Shown: piece after piece, positions 1-9,420 of the stretch
Layout of the letters: every line of letters starts with the position of its first letter
Numbering within the stretch: the first letter of the stretch is position 1
NCBI RefSeq assembly: GCF_014230355.1
Contig: NZ_JACLAX010000003.1
Location: forward strand, 186,001-250,000
DNA: 64,000 nt
Source of the DNA: Novosphingobium piscinae
Lineage (GTDB): Bacteria; Pseudomonadota; Alphaproteobacteria; Sphingomonadales; Sphingomonadaceae
Direction: 5' to 3'
Position numbers and translations under genes: made by a program
Notes under the pieces: model-generated
What the model saw: the letters and a program-made list of their open reading frames with translations, nothing else
What the model was told of the DNA's origin: nothing
The model's database searches: none

Positions 1-208
1 GCACAGATAACGTGATGGACTGCACAACACCTCCCAGGTCCGGACCGGCTGACCGCCGTTTCGCTGGCCTGCCCTTGCGCAAGAGCGAACGGCTCGTCAA
101 TGCGATAATATAACATATCACTTCAGCCAGGGCTTGGCGGATCGCTCGGTTGCGGCGCCGGACGCCTTGGCAGGGGCGCGCCGCTGGCCTGTGCTGGCGC
201 GTAGTGGG
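1..208. other. no gene recognised
   Basis: This is the window edge downstream of the LysR gene. The open frames here are shadows without recognisable domains. I see no tRNA, terminator with a T-run or repeat. Confidence 0.5.
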
Positions 209-1135
209 TCAGTCGCCCTTGGCCAGCATCCGCTGCAGCCAGCGACGGAAGCGCGCCACCAGCGGATCCGACCATCGCGCGCGACTGCACCGCAAGTAGT
301 AGGCGCCGAGCTGCGCCGTGGCCCAGCTATCGCCGGCCGGTTCGACTGCGACCAGCGTTCCGCGGGCAAGGTCCTCGGCCACCAGGAACCGGTTGGCAAG
401 CGCGATCCCCTGTCCCGAGCGGGCCGCCATAAGGGCCAGATGGGCCTGACCAAACCGGGCAGCAGGTGCGCGCAGTCCGTCGGCAGCCAACCCCTGCACG
501 GCCAGCCACTGCAGCCATTCATCGCCTGCCCCCTCGTGCACCAGGGGTAGGCCCAGGATGTCGGCCCGGCGCTCGATCCCGCGCGGCAGGCCAGCCAGGA
601 ACGCCGGGGCAGCGACCGGAAACACATCCGGCCGGGCGAGCAGTTCGGTCCGGACATTGGCAGGTTGCGACTTGGCCGCACCATCGGCGAGATAGCGAAT
701 GTCGCCATCAACCTCGTCCTTGTCGAAGGCCGGTTCGGCATCGGTGGAATGAAGATCGACGAAGGCCGCCCCGGCCACTCCAGTGCGGCGCTGAAAATCA
801 GGCAGGCGCGGCGCGAGCCAGTGCAACGAGAAACCGGCCGAGCACCAGATAGTGAGCGACCGTCCGCGTGCGCCAGTGAAGGCGGTCGTCGCGGCTTCAA
901 GCTCGCTGATCGCTGCGGACACCTGGGCATGGTAACGACGGCCCGGCTCGGTCAGTTCACCAGTGCGGCGGTTGAACAGGGTTACCCCGAGGTGCTGCTC
1001 CAGCATGCCGAGGTGGCGACTGATGATCGCGTGGCTCAACCCCAGCTGGACGGCTGCCTTGCGAATGCCGCCGCTGCGTCCAACGACATCGAACGCACGC
1101 AGGGCGGCAAAAGGCGGCAACGGGGGCGGAGCCAT
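209..1135 (-). CDS. LysR-family transcriptional regulator (GcvA-like)
   Basis: This is a DNA-binding regulator of 308 aa, the normal LysR length. Residues 5-65 form the winged helix-turn-helix (FDVVGRSGGIRKAAVQLGLS, then ISRHLGMLEQHLGVTLFNRR), followed by the effector-binding domain. The ATG at 1135 gives the usual LysR N-terminus. It is divergent from gabT, with a perfect 6+5+6 palindrome (1139-1155) directly before its start, so it probably controls itself and gabT-gabD. The effector is not evident from sequence; GABA or a related amine is inferred only from the neighbours. Confidence 0.9.
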   Translation of the reverse strand: MAPPPLPPFAALRAFDVVGRSGGIRKAAVQLGLSHAIISRHLGMLEQHLGVTLFNRRTGELTEPGRRYHAQVSAAISELEAATTAFTGARGRSLTIWCSAGFSLHWLAPRLPDFQRRTGVAGAAFVDLHSTDAEPAFDKDEVDGDIRYLADGAAKSQPANVRTELLARPDVFPVAAPAFLAGLPRGIERRADILGLPLVHEGAGDEWLQWLAVQGLAADGLRAPAARFGQAHLALMAARSGQGIALANRFLVAEDLARGTLVAVEPAGDSWATAQLGAYYLRCSRARWSDPLVARFRRWLQRMLAKGD

Positions 1136-1138
1136 ACT

Positions 1139-1155
1139 GGTAACCTAGCGTTACC
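1139..1155. promoter_or_regulatory. palindromic operator between the LysR gene and gabT
   Basis: GGTAAC-CTAGC-GTTACC is a perfect inverted repeat in the 104-bp divergent intergenic region. It lies 3 bp upstream of the LysR ATG and about 85 bp upstream of the gabT ATG. That is the expected position for a LysR autoregulatory and activation site. Binding is inferred. Confidence 0.6.
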
Positions 1156-1239
1156 ACCGCCGCCGTGCAAGGCGCCTCCCTCAGGCCGGGACAACACCAT
1201 AGAAACGGAGCCTTTCAGCGACAGCGGAAGGCGCATCCG

Positions 1240-2523
1240 ATGACCAACCAGACTTTGCTCGCACGCCGCTCCAGCGCGGTCCCTCGCGGGGTGGCCACGG
1301 CTACGCCGGTTTACGCGGCGCGCGCCGAGAATGCCGAAATCTGGGATGTCGAAGGCAAGCGCTACATCGACTTCGCCGGTGGGATCGCGGTGCTCAATGT
1401 CGGGCATCGCCATCCTCGAGTCCTGGCAGCGGTGGAAGAGCAGCTGCGTGCCTACACCCATACCGCGTTCCAGGTGATGGCCTACGAACCCTACATCGAA
1501 CTGGCCGAGCGGCTGAACGCCATCGCTCCGGTGGAAGGGGCTGCCAAGACCATCTTCTTCACCACGGGCGCCGAGGCGACCGAAAATGCGGTGAAGATCG
1601 CGCGGGCGGCCACTGGTCGCCCGGGGGTCATCGCCTTTGCCGGCGGCTTCCACGGCCGCACGCTGCTGTCCTCGGCCATGACCGGCAAGGTCAATCCCTA
1701 CAAGCGCGGGCTCGGGCCCTTCCCGGCAGAAATCTATCACCTGCCCCTGCCCTCGCCCTCCAACGGCGTGACGCTCGACGAGACGCTGCGGGCGATGGAC
1801 TTCCTCTTTGCCGCCGACATCGAACCGGAGCGCATCGCGGCGTTCATCATCGAACCGGTCCAGGGCGAAGGCGGTTTCCACATGCCTGATCCCGAGTTGT
1901 ACCAGGTGCTGGCGCGTCTGCGCGAGCAGTACGGCATCATGATCATCGCCGACGAGGTCCAGTCCGGCTTCGCCCGAACCGGCAAGATGTTCGGCATCGA
2001 ACACCAGCCGGTGCGTCCCGACCTGATCACCATCGCCAAGTCCTTGGCCGGCGGTTTCCCGCTGGCCGGGGTGATTGGCCGGGCCGAGGTGATGGATGCC
2101 ATCGGCCCCGGCGGGCTGGGCGGAACCTATGCAGGATCGCCGGTCGCCGTGGCGGCCGCGCTGGCCGTACTGGACGTCATCGCCGAGGAAGAGTTGATCG
2201 GGCGGGCCAACCACATTGGCGCGCGGATCCGTGCGGCGGTGGAAGCCGCGGCCGCACGCAACGACACGGTGGAGATCACCGGACTGCGTGGCCCCGGCGC
2301 GATGATCGCCTTCGACGTGCCGGACCCGGCCGGCGTGCCTGACGGTACAACCGCAAAGCGCGTCGCCGCCGCCGCCCTGGAACGCGGTCTGGTCCTGCTG
2401 ACCTGCGGCACGCGCGGCCAGACGATCCGCATTCTGGTGCCGCTGACGGCCAACGACACGATCCTTGACGAAGGTCTGGCGATCATGACCGATGCGCTGG
2501 TCAGCGTGGCCGAGTTGGCATGA
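1240..2523 (+). CDS. gabT: 4-aminobutyrate aminotransferase
   Basis: A class III PLP-dependent aminotransferase (427 aa) that moves the amino group of GABA to 2-oxoglutarate, giving succinate semialdehyde and glutamate in the cytoplasm. Visible motifs are FFTTGAEATENAVKIARAAT (cofactor phosphate region), the IIADEVQSGFARTG segment with the PLP Asp, and the Schiff-base lysine in TIAKSLAGGFPL. The ATG at 1240 has a GGAAGG Shine-Dalgarno about 9 nt upstream; a longer frame from 1165 lacks family homology. Its stop overlaps the gabD start, so the two are translationally coupled. Confidence 0.92.
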   Translation: MTNQTLLARRSSAVPRGVATATPVYAARAENAEIWDVEGKRYIDFAGGIAVLNVGHRHPRVLAAVEEQLRAYTHTAFQVMAYEPYIELAERLNAIAPVEGAAKTIFFTTGAEATENAVKIARAATGRPGVIAFAGGFHGRTLLSSAMTGKVNPYKRGLGPFPAEIYHLPLPSPSNGVTLDETLRAMDFLFAADIEPERIAAFIIEPVQGEGGFHMPDPELYQVLARLREQYGIMIIADEVQSGFARTGKMFGIEHQPVRPDLITIAKSLAGGFPLAGVIGRAEVMDAIGPGGLGGTYAGSPVAVAAALAVLDVIAEEELIGRANHIGARIRAAVEAAAARNDTVEITGLRGPGAMIAFDVPDPAGVPDGTTAKRVAAAALERGLVLLTCGTRGQTIRILVPLTANDTILDEGLAIMTDALVSVAELA

Positions 2524-3998
2524 TGGCTCCCGCCCGCGCGCCGATCGCATCTCAGCCCCTGCTGCGCGATGCGGCCTTCATCGACGGCGCATGGGTCCAC
2601 GGCTCGCGCACCCTCGATGTGACGAACCCGGCCGATGGATCGGTGATAGGGCAAGTCCCGTTGATGGGGGCGAACGAGGCGCGGTTGGCGGTGGACGCCG
2701 CACACCGCGCCCAGGGCCCCTGGGCCGGGCTGAGCGGCAAGGCCCGCAGCGACATCCTGCGGCGTTGGGCCGAGCTCATGCTGGACCAGCGGGAGGCGCT
2801 GGCCCGGCTCATGACAGCCGAACAGGGCAAGCCGCTGCCCGAAGCAGCCGGTGAGGTTGCCTATGCGGCAAGCTTTCTCGAATGGTTTGCCGAGGAGGCC
2901 CGCCGCGTCACCGGGGCGCTGCTGACGCCCCATGCCACGGACCGCCGCCTGCTCGTCCGCAAGAGCCCGGTCGGGGTGGTCGCCGCGGTGACGCCGTGGA
3001 ACTTTCCGCTCGCCATGATCACGCGCAAGGCCGGGCCGGCTCTCGCGGCCGGCTGTACCTTCGTGGTCAAGCCATCGGAGCTGACCCCGCTCAGCGCCCT
3101 GGCGCTGGCCCGCCTTGGCGAGGAAGCGGGCCTGCCGCCGGGCGTGTTCAACGTGATCATGGGCGATGCGCCAGCCATCGGCGACGTGCTGACCGGCGAC
3201 AAGCGGGTGCGCAAGTTCACCTTCACCGGCAGCACGGCGGTCGGCAAGGAGCTGGCGGCGCGCTGTGCCGCCACGGTCAAGCGGGTGTCTCTGGAACTGG
3301 GCGGCAATGCCCCGTTCATCGTTTTCGACGATGCCGACATCGATGCCGCGATCGAGGGCGCGGTGGCGTCGAAGTTCCGCAATGCCGGACAGACCTGTGT
3401 GTGTGCCAACCGTATCCTCGTGCAGTCGGGTGTCCATGACGAGTTCGCCGCCCGTCTGGCCGGCCGGGTGCGTGCATTCCGGGTGGGCCCGGGCCTGGCG
3501 GGTCCGACCGATCAGGGTCCGCTCATCGATGCGCGCGCGCTGGCCAAGGCCCAGGTGCATGTCGAGGACGCCGTCGCGCGCGGCGGCCGGCTGCTGACAG
3601 GCGGCACGCCGCTGACCGACGGCGCGCTGGTCCGCGGCCATTTCTTCGCGCCGACCGTGATCGCCGACGTGCCAGCAGATGCCTTGCTTTGCCGCGAGGA
3701 GACATTCGGCCCGGTGGCGGGCATCGTCCGCTTCGAAACCGAAGAGGAGGCAATCCGCCTGGCCAATGACACCGATGCCGGTCTTGCCGCCTATGTCTAC
3801 ACCCGCGATCTCGATCGCAGTTGGCGCGTTCCCGAAGCGCTCGATTACGGGATGGTCGGGCTCAACACCGGGCTGATCTCCACCGAGGTGGCACCGTTCG
3901 GCGGGGTCAAGGAATCGGGGCTGGGGCGTGAAGGCTCGTCGTTCGGCATGGACGACTATCTCGACATCAAGCTGACCTGCGTCGGTCTGGGCGCCTGA
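2520..3998 (+). CDS. gabD: succinate-semialdehyde dehydrogenase
   Basis: An NAD(P)-dependent aldehyde dehydrogenase (492 aa) converting succinate semialdehyde to succinate, the step after GabT. Key elements are TPWNFPLAMITRK, the cofactor loop FTFTGSTAVGKELA, the general-base Glu in SLELGGNAPF and the catalytic Cys in NAGQTCVCANR, which is the CVC form typical of GabD. It overlaps the gabT stop (ATGA at 2520; a second ATG at 2523 is also possible). Together gabTD complete entry of GABA into the TCA cycle. Confidence 0.93.
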   Translation: MMAPARAPIASQPLLRDAAFIDGAWVHGSRTLDVTNPADGSVIGQVPLMGANEARLAVDAAHRAQGPWAGLSGKARSDILRRWAELMLDQREALARLMTAEQGKPLPEAAGEVAYAASFLEWFAEEARRVTGALLTPHATDRRLLVRKSPVGVVAAVTPWNFPLAMITRKAGPALAAGCTFVVKPSELTPLSALALARLGEEAGLPPGVFNVIMGDAPAIGDVLTGDKRVRKFTFTGSTAVGKELAARCAATVKRVSLELGGNAPFIVFDDADIDAAIEGAVASKFRNAGQTCVCANRILVQSGVHDEFAARLAGRVRAFRVGPGLAGPTDQGPLIDARALAKAQVHVEDAVARGGRLLTGGTPLTDGALVRGHFFAPTVIADVPADALLCREETFGPVAGIVRFETEEEAIRLANDTDAGLAAYVYTRDLDRSWRVPEALDYGMVGLNTGLISTEVAPFGGVKESGLGREGSSFGMDDYLDIKLTCVGLGA

Positions 3999-4006
3999 AG
4001 CGCAGC

Positions 4007-4032
4007 CGGCGCCGGGACTGGGCCCGGCGCCG
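4007..4032 (+). terminator. GC-rich hairpin after gabD
   Basis: A perfect 10-bp stem (CGGCGCCGGG / CCCGGCGCCG) with a 6-nt loop starts 9 nt after the gabD stop. There is no T-run, so termination is only inferred. It lies between the convergent gabD and M20 hydrolase genes and could serve both strands. Confidence 0.4.
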
Positions 4033-4126
4033 CAACCCGGGCCGGCCACCCCGAGCACATGGCCTGCGGCGGGCCGTGCTGAGCGGCGCGCGGCCCGCGC
4101 GCCGCCACGGACATCGGCTTCCGGCG

Positions 4127-5362
4127 CTATGCCGCCTCTTCGAGCATGGCGTGCAGCAGAACGTCCGCCCCGGCGGCGAGGTCAGCTGCGGTCGCCGCTT
4201 CCGCCTCGTTGTGGCTGAGCCCGCCGGCACAGGGCACGAAGATCATCGTGGTCGGAGCGAATTGCGCGGTGTGCAACGAATCATGCCCCGCCCCACTGAC
4301 GATCTCCATGCAGCTGTGACCGAGGCGGCGGGCCGCCGAGACCACCCGTTCCACCAGTCTTGCGTCGAACGCGGTGGCGGGCATGTGCCAGACCTGGGCG
4401 GTCTGCCCGAAGATGCCGTGGGCGGCACACTCGCGCTCGACCAGGGCGTGCAACCCGGCCACCATGGTTTCGAGTGTAGCGGCATCGGGATGGCGGATGT
4501 CGATCGAAACGACCACCCGCGCCGGCACCGTATTGCGCGAGCCGGGCTCCACCCGGACATCGCCGATCGTGGCCCGGCCCCACGGCCCGTTGGCCCGGGC
4601 CAGGGCGAAGGCTCCGGCCATGACCGGTACCGCCGCCGACCAGGGATCGCGGCGCATCTCCATCGGCGTCGGACCGGCATGGCAGGATAGCCCTTCAAAG
4701 GTGATATCGAACCAGTAGGCGCCCTGGATACCGGTCACAGCGCCAATCGTCAGGCCTTCCTTTTCCAGGATCGGGCCCTGCTCGATATGGGCCTCGAACA
4801 TGGCCGCATAGGGCCGCGGTGCGGCGGGACGGCTCCCCAGGTAGCCGATACGCTCCAGCTCGTCCCGGAAGCGCAGGCCGGCCTTGTCCTCGACGGCATA
4901 GGCGAAATCGCGGGTGTAGGTGCTGCTGACCACGCCCGAACCGAGCATGGCCGGGGCAAACCGGCAGCCCTCCTCGTTCGTCCAGACCGCCACCTCTACC
5001 GGAGCGCGGGTCACCACCGCATTCTCGTTCAGAACCCGCAGCACCTCGAGACCGGCCAACACCCCGTAGACGCCATCATACTTGCCGCCGGTTGCCTGGG
5101 TATCGAGGTGGCTGCCAGCCAGCACTGCGGGCGCATCCCGGTCGGTGCCGGGACGCTGTGCAAAGATGTTGCCGACCTCATCGATCTCGATCGTGCATCC
5201 GGCCTCACGCGCCCATCGCACGAACAGATCGCGCCCCTGCCGGTCAAGGTCGGTGAGCGCCTGCCGGTTGCAACCACCGGCCGACGTTGCGCCGATCCGG
5301 GCCATCTCTTCAAGCGCCGACCACAGGCGGTCGGAATTCACGCGCAAGGCAGCAACGTCCAC
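4127..5362 (-). CDS. M20-family N-carbamoyl amino acid / ureido amidohydrolase
   Basis: A zinc-dependent hydantoinase/carbamoylase-family amidase (411 aa). Members release CO2 and NH3 from N-carbamoyl-L-amino acids, beta-ureidopropionate or allantoate. The binuclear metal ligands are visible: His in GSHLDTQ, Asp in GGKYDGVYG, the EE pair in WTNEEGCRF, His in FEAHIEQGP and the C-terminal His in GGLSHNEAEAA. The dimerisation domain lies at about residues 210-325. The start is GTG at 5362; a second GTG seven codons downstream is possible. It is divergent from the aminotransferase operon across a shared promoter region with an 18-bp palindromic site. The exact substrate is not decidable; a ureido compound from the deiminase step is an attractive inference. 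Confidence 0.85.
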   Translation of the reverse strand: MDVAALRVNSDRLWSALEEMARIGATSAGGCNRQALTDLDRQGRDLFVRWAREAGCTIEIDEVGNIFAQRPGTDRDAPAVLAGSHLDTQATGGKYDGVYGVLAGLEVLRVLNENAVVTRAPVEVAVWTNEEGCRFAPAMLGSGVVSSTYTRDFAYAVEDKAGLRFRDELERIGYLGSRPAAPRPYAAMFEAHIEQGPILEKEGLTIGAVTGIQGAYWFDITFEGLSCHAGPTPMEMRRDPWSAAVPVMAGAFALARANGPWGRATIGDVRVEPGSRNTVPARVVVSIDIRHPDAATLETMVAGLHALVERECAAHGIFGQTAQVWHMPATAFDARLVERVVSAARRLGHSCMEIVSGAGHDSLHTAQFAPTTMIFVPCAGGLSHNEAEAATAADLAAGADVLLHAMLEEAA

Positions 5363-5432
5363 GTCTGATTACTCCGGGATTGAAGGCCCAATTGGTCCGA
5401 TCCCATGCCCGGGTTCAAGCCACCCCGAGAGG

Positions 5433-5450
5433 GTACATGCCCTTGGGTAC
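5433..5450. promoter_or_regulatory. 18-bp GTAC...GTAC operator, site A
   Basis: GTACATGCCCTTGGGTAC lies between the divergent M20 hydrolase (start 5362) and the aminotransferase operon (ATG 5533). Its reverse complement aligns without gaps to sites at 13446-13463 and 19028-19045, giving GTAMCC-N3-G-N-G-N2-GTAY. The candidate binder is the LuxR-type regulator encoded at 8487-9317; this is inference. Confidence 0.55.
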
Positions 5451-5532
5451 CGATAACCCGTGGGGGGGACTTTGCCTGATCACCGTGCTCGCCCAATCAG
5501 GCACCAAGACCTGCTGCCACCGGAGCAATACA

Positions 5533-6948
5533 ATGGCCATCCACACTGCCACCCTCGCCGATACGGTCCGCAACGACCGGCCGGAAGATCTTGCCTGGCA
5601 GGCGGACAAGAACCACTTCATCCATCCCTATACCGACTTCACCACGTTCGAGCGCGAAGGCAGTCAGGTGATCTCCGAAGCCTCCGGCGTCACCGTGACC
5701 GACACGGACGGTCGGACCTACATCGACGCCATCGCCGGACTGTGGTGCATCAACCTCGGCCACGGACGCACCGAGATTGCCGATGCCATGGGCAAGCAGG
5801 CGAGCCGACTGGCCTATTTCAACACCTTCGGACACTCTACCAACGTTCCGGCATCGCTGCTGGCGGCTAAGCTCGCCGAGCGCGCACCTGGGCCGCTCAA
5901 CCACGTGTTCTATTCCACGGGTGGTTCGACCGCGAACGACACCGCCGTCCGGCTGATCCACTACTATTTCAACCGGCTGGGCAAGCACGCCAAGAAGAAG
6001 ATCATCTCGCGCAACGACGGCTATCATGGCTCGACCTATTTCGCGTCCGCCCTGACCGGCATCCATGGCGTCCACCTCGGGTTTGACCGGATCTCCCAGG
6101 ACATTGTCCACCACGTGTCCGCCGCCAACCTTTACCGTCGCCCCCAAGGCATGGACGAAGCGCAGTTCTGCGACTTCCTGGTCGATGAACTGCAGCAGCG
6201 CATCCATCAGCTGGGCGCCGAGAACGTTGCGGCCTTCATCGCCGAGCCGGTGATGGGGGCCGGGGGCGTGCTGGTCGCTCCGGCGGGATACCATCGGCGC
6301 GTGGCGCAGATCTGCCGCGAGAATGAGATCCTCTACATCGCCGACGAGGTCGTCACCGGGTTCGGACGGCTCGGCCACTGGTTCGCCTCGGAGGACCGGT
6401 TCGGCCATGTCCCCGATGTGATCGTCAGCGCCAAGGGGATTTCGTCAGGCTATTGCCCCCTCGGCGCCACGCTGTTCTCCGATGCGATTCACGACGTCAT
6501 CGCCGTGCCCCAGGCGCCAGGGGGCCTGCTCTCCCACGGATTCACCTATTCCGGCCATCCGGTATCCTGCGCTGCGGCCCTCGCCACGATCGACATCATC
6601 GAGCGGGATAACGTGCTGGGCCATGTCCGCGAGGTCGGACCCTACCTGCAGGCCCGGCTGAAGGAACTGATGCGTCACGAGGTGGTCGGCGACGTGCGCG
6701 GCGATCACCTGATGGCGGGAATCGAGCTCGTCCGCGACCGCGCTGGCCGGGTGAATTTCGCCCCGGAGCTGGGCGCGGCGCACAAGGTCTTCACCGCCGC
6801 CCGCAAGCGTGGCGTGATTGTTCGTCCCGTGGGCAACGTGATCGTGCTGTCGCCGCCGCTGGTGCTCGGCAAGGCCGACATCGACCGCATCGTCGATACC
6901 TTGCACGAAGCCCTCGCCGAAGTCAGCCCGGCGCTGCTGGCCGGCTGA
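5533..6948 (+). CDS. class III omega-aminotransferase (putrescine/beta-alanine:pyruvate type)
   Basis: A PLP-dependent transaminase (471 aa) of the omega-amino acid/diamine:pyruvate group. The N-terminal NHFIHPYTDF and AIAGLWCINLGHG are typical of SpuC-like enzymes. The cofactor motifs are FYSTGGSTANDTAVRLIHYY, LYIADEVVTGFGRLG and the Schiff-base Lys in VSAKGISSGYCPLGA. I chose the ATG at 5533 because the upstream frame is unrelated and covers operator A. An aldehyde dehydrogenase follows after 23 nt, which fits deamination of putrescine to 4-aminobutyraldehyde and then oxidation to GABA. Other omega-amines are possible. Confidence 0.88.
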   Translation: MAIHTATLADTVRNDRPEDLAWQADKNHFIHPYTDFTTFEREGSQVISEASGVTVTDTDGRTYIDAIAGLWCINLGHGRTEIADAMGKQASRLAYFNTFGHSTNVPASLLAAKLAERAPGPLNHVFYSTGGSTANDTAVRLIHYYFNRLGKHAKKKIISRNDGYHGSTYFASALTGIHGVHLGFDRISQDIVHHVSAANLYRRPQGMDEAQFCDFLVDELQQRIHQLGAENVAAFIAEPVMGAGGVLVAPAGYHRRVAQICRENEILYIADEVVTGFGRLGHWFASEDRFGHVPDVIVSAKGISSGYCPLGATLFSDAIHDVIAVPQAPGGLLSHGFTYSGHPVSCAAALATIDIIERDNVLGHVREVGPYLQARLKELMRHEVVGDVRGDHLMAGIELVRDRAGRVNFAPELGAAHKVFTAARKRGVIVRPVGNVIVLSPPLVLGKADIDRIVDTLHEALAEVSPALLAG

Positions 6949-6971
6949 TCCGCTCCTCAAGACCTCGGCGA

Positions 6972-8480
6972 ATGACCATGTCCGCGAACATCACGCTGCA
7001 AGACGCCCCCGCCCACGCGCCTGGCCCCGAGGCTGCCGCTTTCATCGCCCGTCGCCACGGGCACTATATCGACGGGCGCTGGCACTACGGGGATGAGACC
7101 TTCGCGGTCGAGGACCCTGCCGACGGGCGTGAGATCGCGCGCGTCGCGCGGGGGCGCAGCAAGGACGTGGACATGGCGGTCCGCGCTGCCCGCCGGGCCT
7201 TCGAGCAGGGCGAATGGCCCAGCCTGACCCCGGCGGAGCGGGCCAGGCGGATCTGGCGGCTGGGCGAGCTGATCGATCGGCATGCCGACGAGCTCGCCGA
7301 GATCGAAGCCGCCGACAACGGCAAGCCGTTCAACGAGGCCCGGGCGGGTGACGTGGCCTTCTCGGCCGAGCTCTGCCGCTACATGGCGGGATGGTGCACG
7401 CGCCTGACCGGACAGTCTGTGCCGCTCTCGCAGGATGCGCCGTTCCATGCCTATACGGTGCGCGAGCCGGTGGGTGTCTGCGCGCAGATCGTACCGTGGA
7501 ACTTCCCGTTCATGATGGCCATCTGGAAGGTCGCACCCGCGCTCGCGGCGGGCTGCACGATCGTGCTGAAGCCCGCGGAACAGACTCCGCTCACGGCGCT
7601 GCGGCTGGCCGAGCTGGTCGAGGAGGCCGGCGTTCCCGCGGGGGTTTTCAATGTCGTCACCGGCTTCGGCGACGAGGCCGGGGCACCTCTGGCGGCACAT
7701 GGCGATGTCGACAAGGTGGCCTTCACCGGATCGACCGCCGTGGGCCGCAAGATCCTGGCCGCGGCCGAAGGGAACCTGAAGAAGGTTTCGCTCGAGCTGG
7801 GCGGCAAATCGCCGATGATCGTTCTTGCCGATGCGGATCTGGACCGGGCCATTCCCGCGATTGCGTCAGGCATCTTCTACAACGCCGGCCAGACCTGCAC
7901 GGCTGGAACCCGGCTCTACCTGCACAGCTCGGTGGCCGACGAGGTCCACGAACGTCTCGTCGCAGCCGCCCGTACCATCCGGGTCGGACCCGGACTGGAC
8001 CGGTCGAGCACGATGGGCCCGCTGGTCTCGGCCGAACAGATGCGCAAGGTGCTCGGCTACGTCGAGGCAGGCGTGAAGGATGGAGCGCGGCTGCTTTGCG
8101 GTGGTGGGCGCGTCGGCCAGGCCGGATACTTCGTGGCGCCGACCATCCTGGCGGGAACGACCCCCGGCATGTCGGTGGTCCGCGAGGAGATCTTCGGGCC
8201 GGTGCTGGTGACCCGGACCTTCGAGGACGAAGAGGCGCTCGTCGCCGAGGCCAACGATAGCATCTATGGCCTCGCCGCCAGCATCTTCACCCGCGACGTC
8301 AGCGCCGCCCATCGCCTCGCCCGGCGGATCAGGGCCGGAACGGTGGGTGTCAACACGCACCACGTCATCGACCCCGCCCTGCCCTTCGGCGGGTTCCGCC
8401 AATCCGGCTGGGGCCGCGAAATGGGGTGGAACGCGATCGAGCTCTACACCGAGACAAAATCGATCGCCGTAGCGCTCTGA
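6972..8480 (+). CDS. NAD-dependent aldehyde dehydrogenase (aminoaldehyde type)
   Basis: An aldehyde dehydrogenase (502 aa) cotranscribed with the aminotransferase. Motifs are VPWNFPFMMAIWKVAP, FTGSTAVGRKIL, the base Glu in LELGGKSPMIV and the catalytic Cys in NAGQTCTAGTR. With its neighbour it probably oxidises the aminoaldehyde product (for example 4-aminobutyraldehyde to GABA), feeding gabTD encoded 3 kb upstream. Substrate assignment rests on context; PuuC/AldA-like betaine- or phenylacetaldehyde-type enzymes share these motifs. It converges on the LuxR gene with only 6 bp between stops. Confidence 0.88.
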   Translation: MTMSANITLQDAPAHAPGPEAAAFIARRHGHYIDGRWHYGDETFAVEDPADGREIARVARGRSKDVDMAVRAARRAFEQGEWPSLTPAERARRIWRLGELIDRHADELAEIEAADNGKPFNEARAGDVAFSAELCRYMAGWCTRLTGQSVPLSQDAPFHAYTVREPVGVCAQIVPWNFPFMMAIWKVAPALAAGCTIVLKPAEQTPLTALRLAELVEEAGVPAGVFNVVTGFGDEAGAPLAAHGDVDKVAFTGSTAVGRKILAAAEGNLKKVSLELGGKSPMIVLADADLDRAIPAIASGIFYNAGQTCTAGTRLYLHSSVADEVHERLVAAARTIRVGPGLDRSSTMGPLVSAEQMRKVLGYVEAGVKDGARLLCGGGRVGQAGYFVAPTILAGTTPGMSVVREEIFGPVLVTRTFEDEEALVAEANDSIYGLAASIFTRDVSAAHRLARRIRAGTVGVNTHHVIDPALPFGGFRQSGWGREMGWNAIELYTETKSIAVAL

Positions 8481-8486
8481 ACCCGG

Positions 8487-9317
8487 TCAAATCGCCTTGC
8501 GGAAGAACATCGCGAAGACCTCGCGCGCGCTGGTCGTACCGAGCTTCTTGTTGATCCGCTTGCGGTAGACCTTCACGGTTTCGGGGCTGATGCCGAGTTC
8601 CCGCCCGATCAACTTGTTCGAATAGCCACGCAGCAGACGGTCGGTCACCTCGACCTCCCGGCCAACCAGTCCGTGGACCCGGCACAGGGTCGCCAGGTTC
8701 TCGCTAGGGGTGACCGTGAGGGTCGAGAGCCCGGCCCAGTGTCGGCGGACCACCGGCAGCAGGCACGGCAAGATCATCTCGAGCTCCTCCAGGCGGCCGG
8801 GAGGGTGTTCGGGCGAGCGGATCCCGAGCATGGCGACGATGCAGATCGTGCTACTCAACCGGATGAATATGCCGCATTCGTCGCGCAGGCCCGTGGCGGC
8901 GTAGTAGTTTCGATAATAGTCGCTATCGTGGAAGCCGTCCGGCAGGTGCTCCTCATGCCGGTAAACCCCGTCGGAAACCTGTTCGCGGGCCATGTTGTAC
9001 CACGGGTCCAGCAGATAGGTGTTGTCAAAGTAGGGACGCAGCGTGGTCTCTTCGTCCTCGGGCTGCAGGTTGCTGAACAACCGGACCGGGCGGCCGGATT
9101 CGGGAAAGGCCGCGATCACGGTCGTCTCGTAGGCGCCCAGTTCCTGCACCAGCCGCGCGAGGGCTCCGGCAAAATCGCTACCGCCCAGGGCCTCAAGCAC
9201 CTCGGCCAGCAGCGCGAAGGCCCGGCCGTCGCGCGGCCGCGGATCGTGCTGCACCGCAGCTTCGGTTGCCGGGACACCCGGCGCACCGCCCGTGCCAGCC
9301 TCGCCGGGTTGGCCCAT
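8487..9317 (-). CDS. LuxR-family transcriptional regulator without receiver domain
   Basis: A 276-aa regulator. The C-terminal helix-turn-helix (about residues 210-272) contains LLRGYSNKLIGRELGISPET and VKVYRKRINKKLGTTSAREV. The N-terminal two thirds is a sensor-like domain (DPWYNMAREQ, YYRNYYAATGLRDECGIFIR) with no phospho-acceptor receiver motif, so it is an orphan ligand-sensing LuxR rather than a two-component regulator. No luxI is in the window. It follows the TonB receptor-permease pair on the same strand (103 bp after the permease) and is the best candidate for reading the shared 18-bp operators. Confidence 0.87.
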   Translation of the reverse strand: MGQPGEAGTGGAPGVPATEAAVQHDPRPRDGRAFALLAEVLEALGGSDFAGALARLVQELGAYETTVIAAFPESGRPVRLFSNLQPEDEETTLRPYFDNTYLLDPWYNMAREQVSDGVYRHEEHLPDGFHDSDYYRNYYAATGLRDECGIFIRLSSTICIVAMLGIRSPEHPPGRLEELEMILPCLLPVVRRHWAGLSTLTVTPSENLATLCRVHGLVGREVEVTDRLLRGYSNKLIGRELGISPETVKVYRKRINKKLGTTSAREVFAMFFRKAI

Positions 9318-9420
9318 CTTCCCAGTTTCCCTTTGCCCGTGTCCAGCCGGCGCAGCCTAGCCAGCCACGCGGCGCGGTGCAAACCATCCCCGAGCGATTC
9401 TCGCCCGACCTGCGGTCTGC

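Noticed and set aside
2127..4058. 643-aa minus-strand frame
   Set aside because: It is a shadow of gabT-gabD with no recognisable motif.
8487..9317. Quorum-sensing LuxR
   Set aside because: There is no luxI in the window, and the sensor part lacks a convincing autoinducer-domain signature; a metabolite-sensing orphan fits the catabolic context better.
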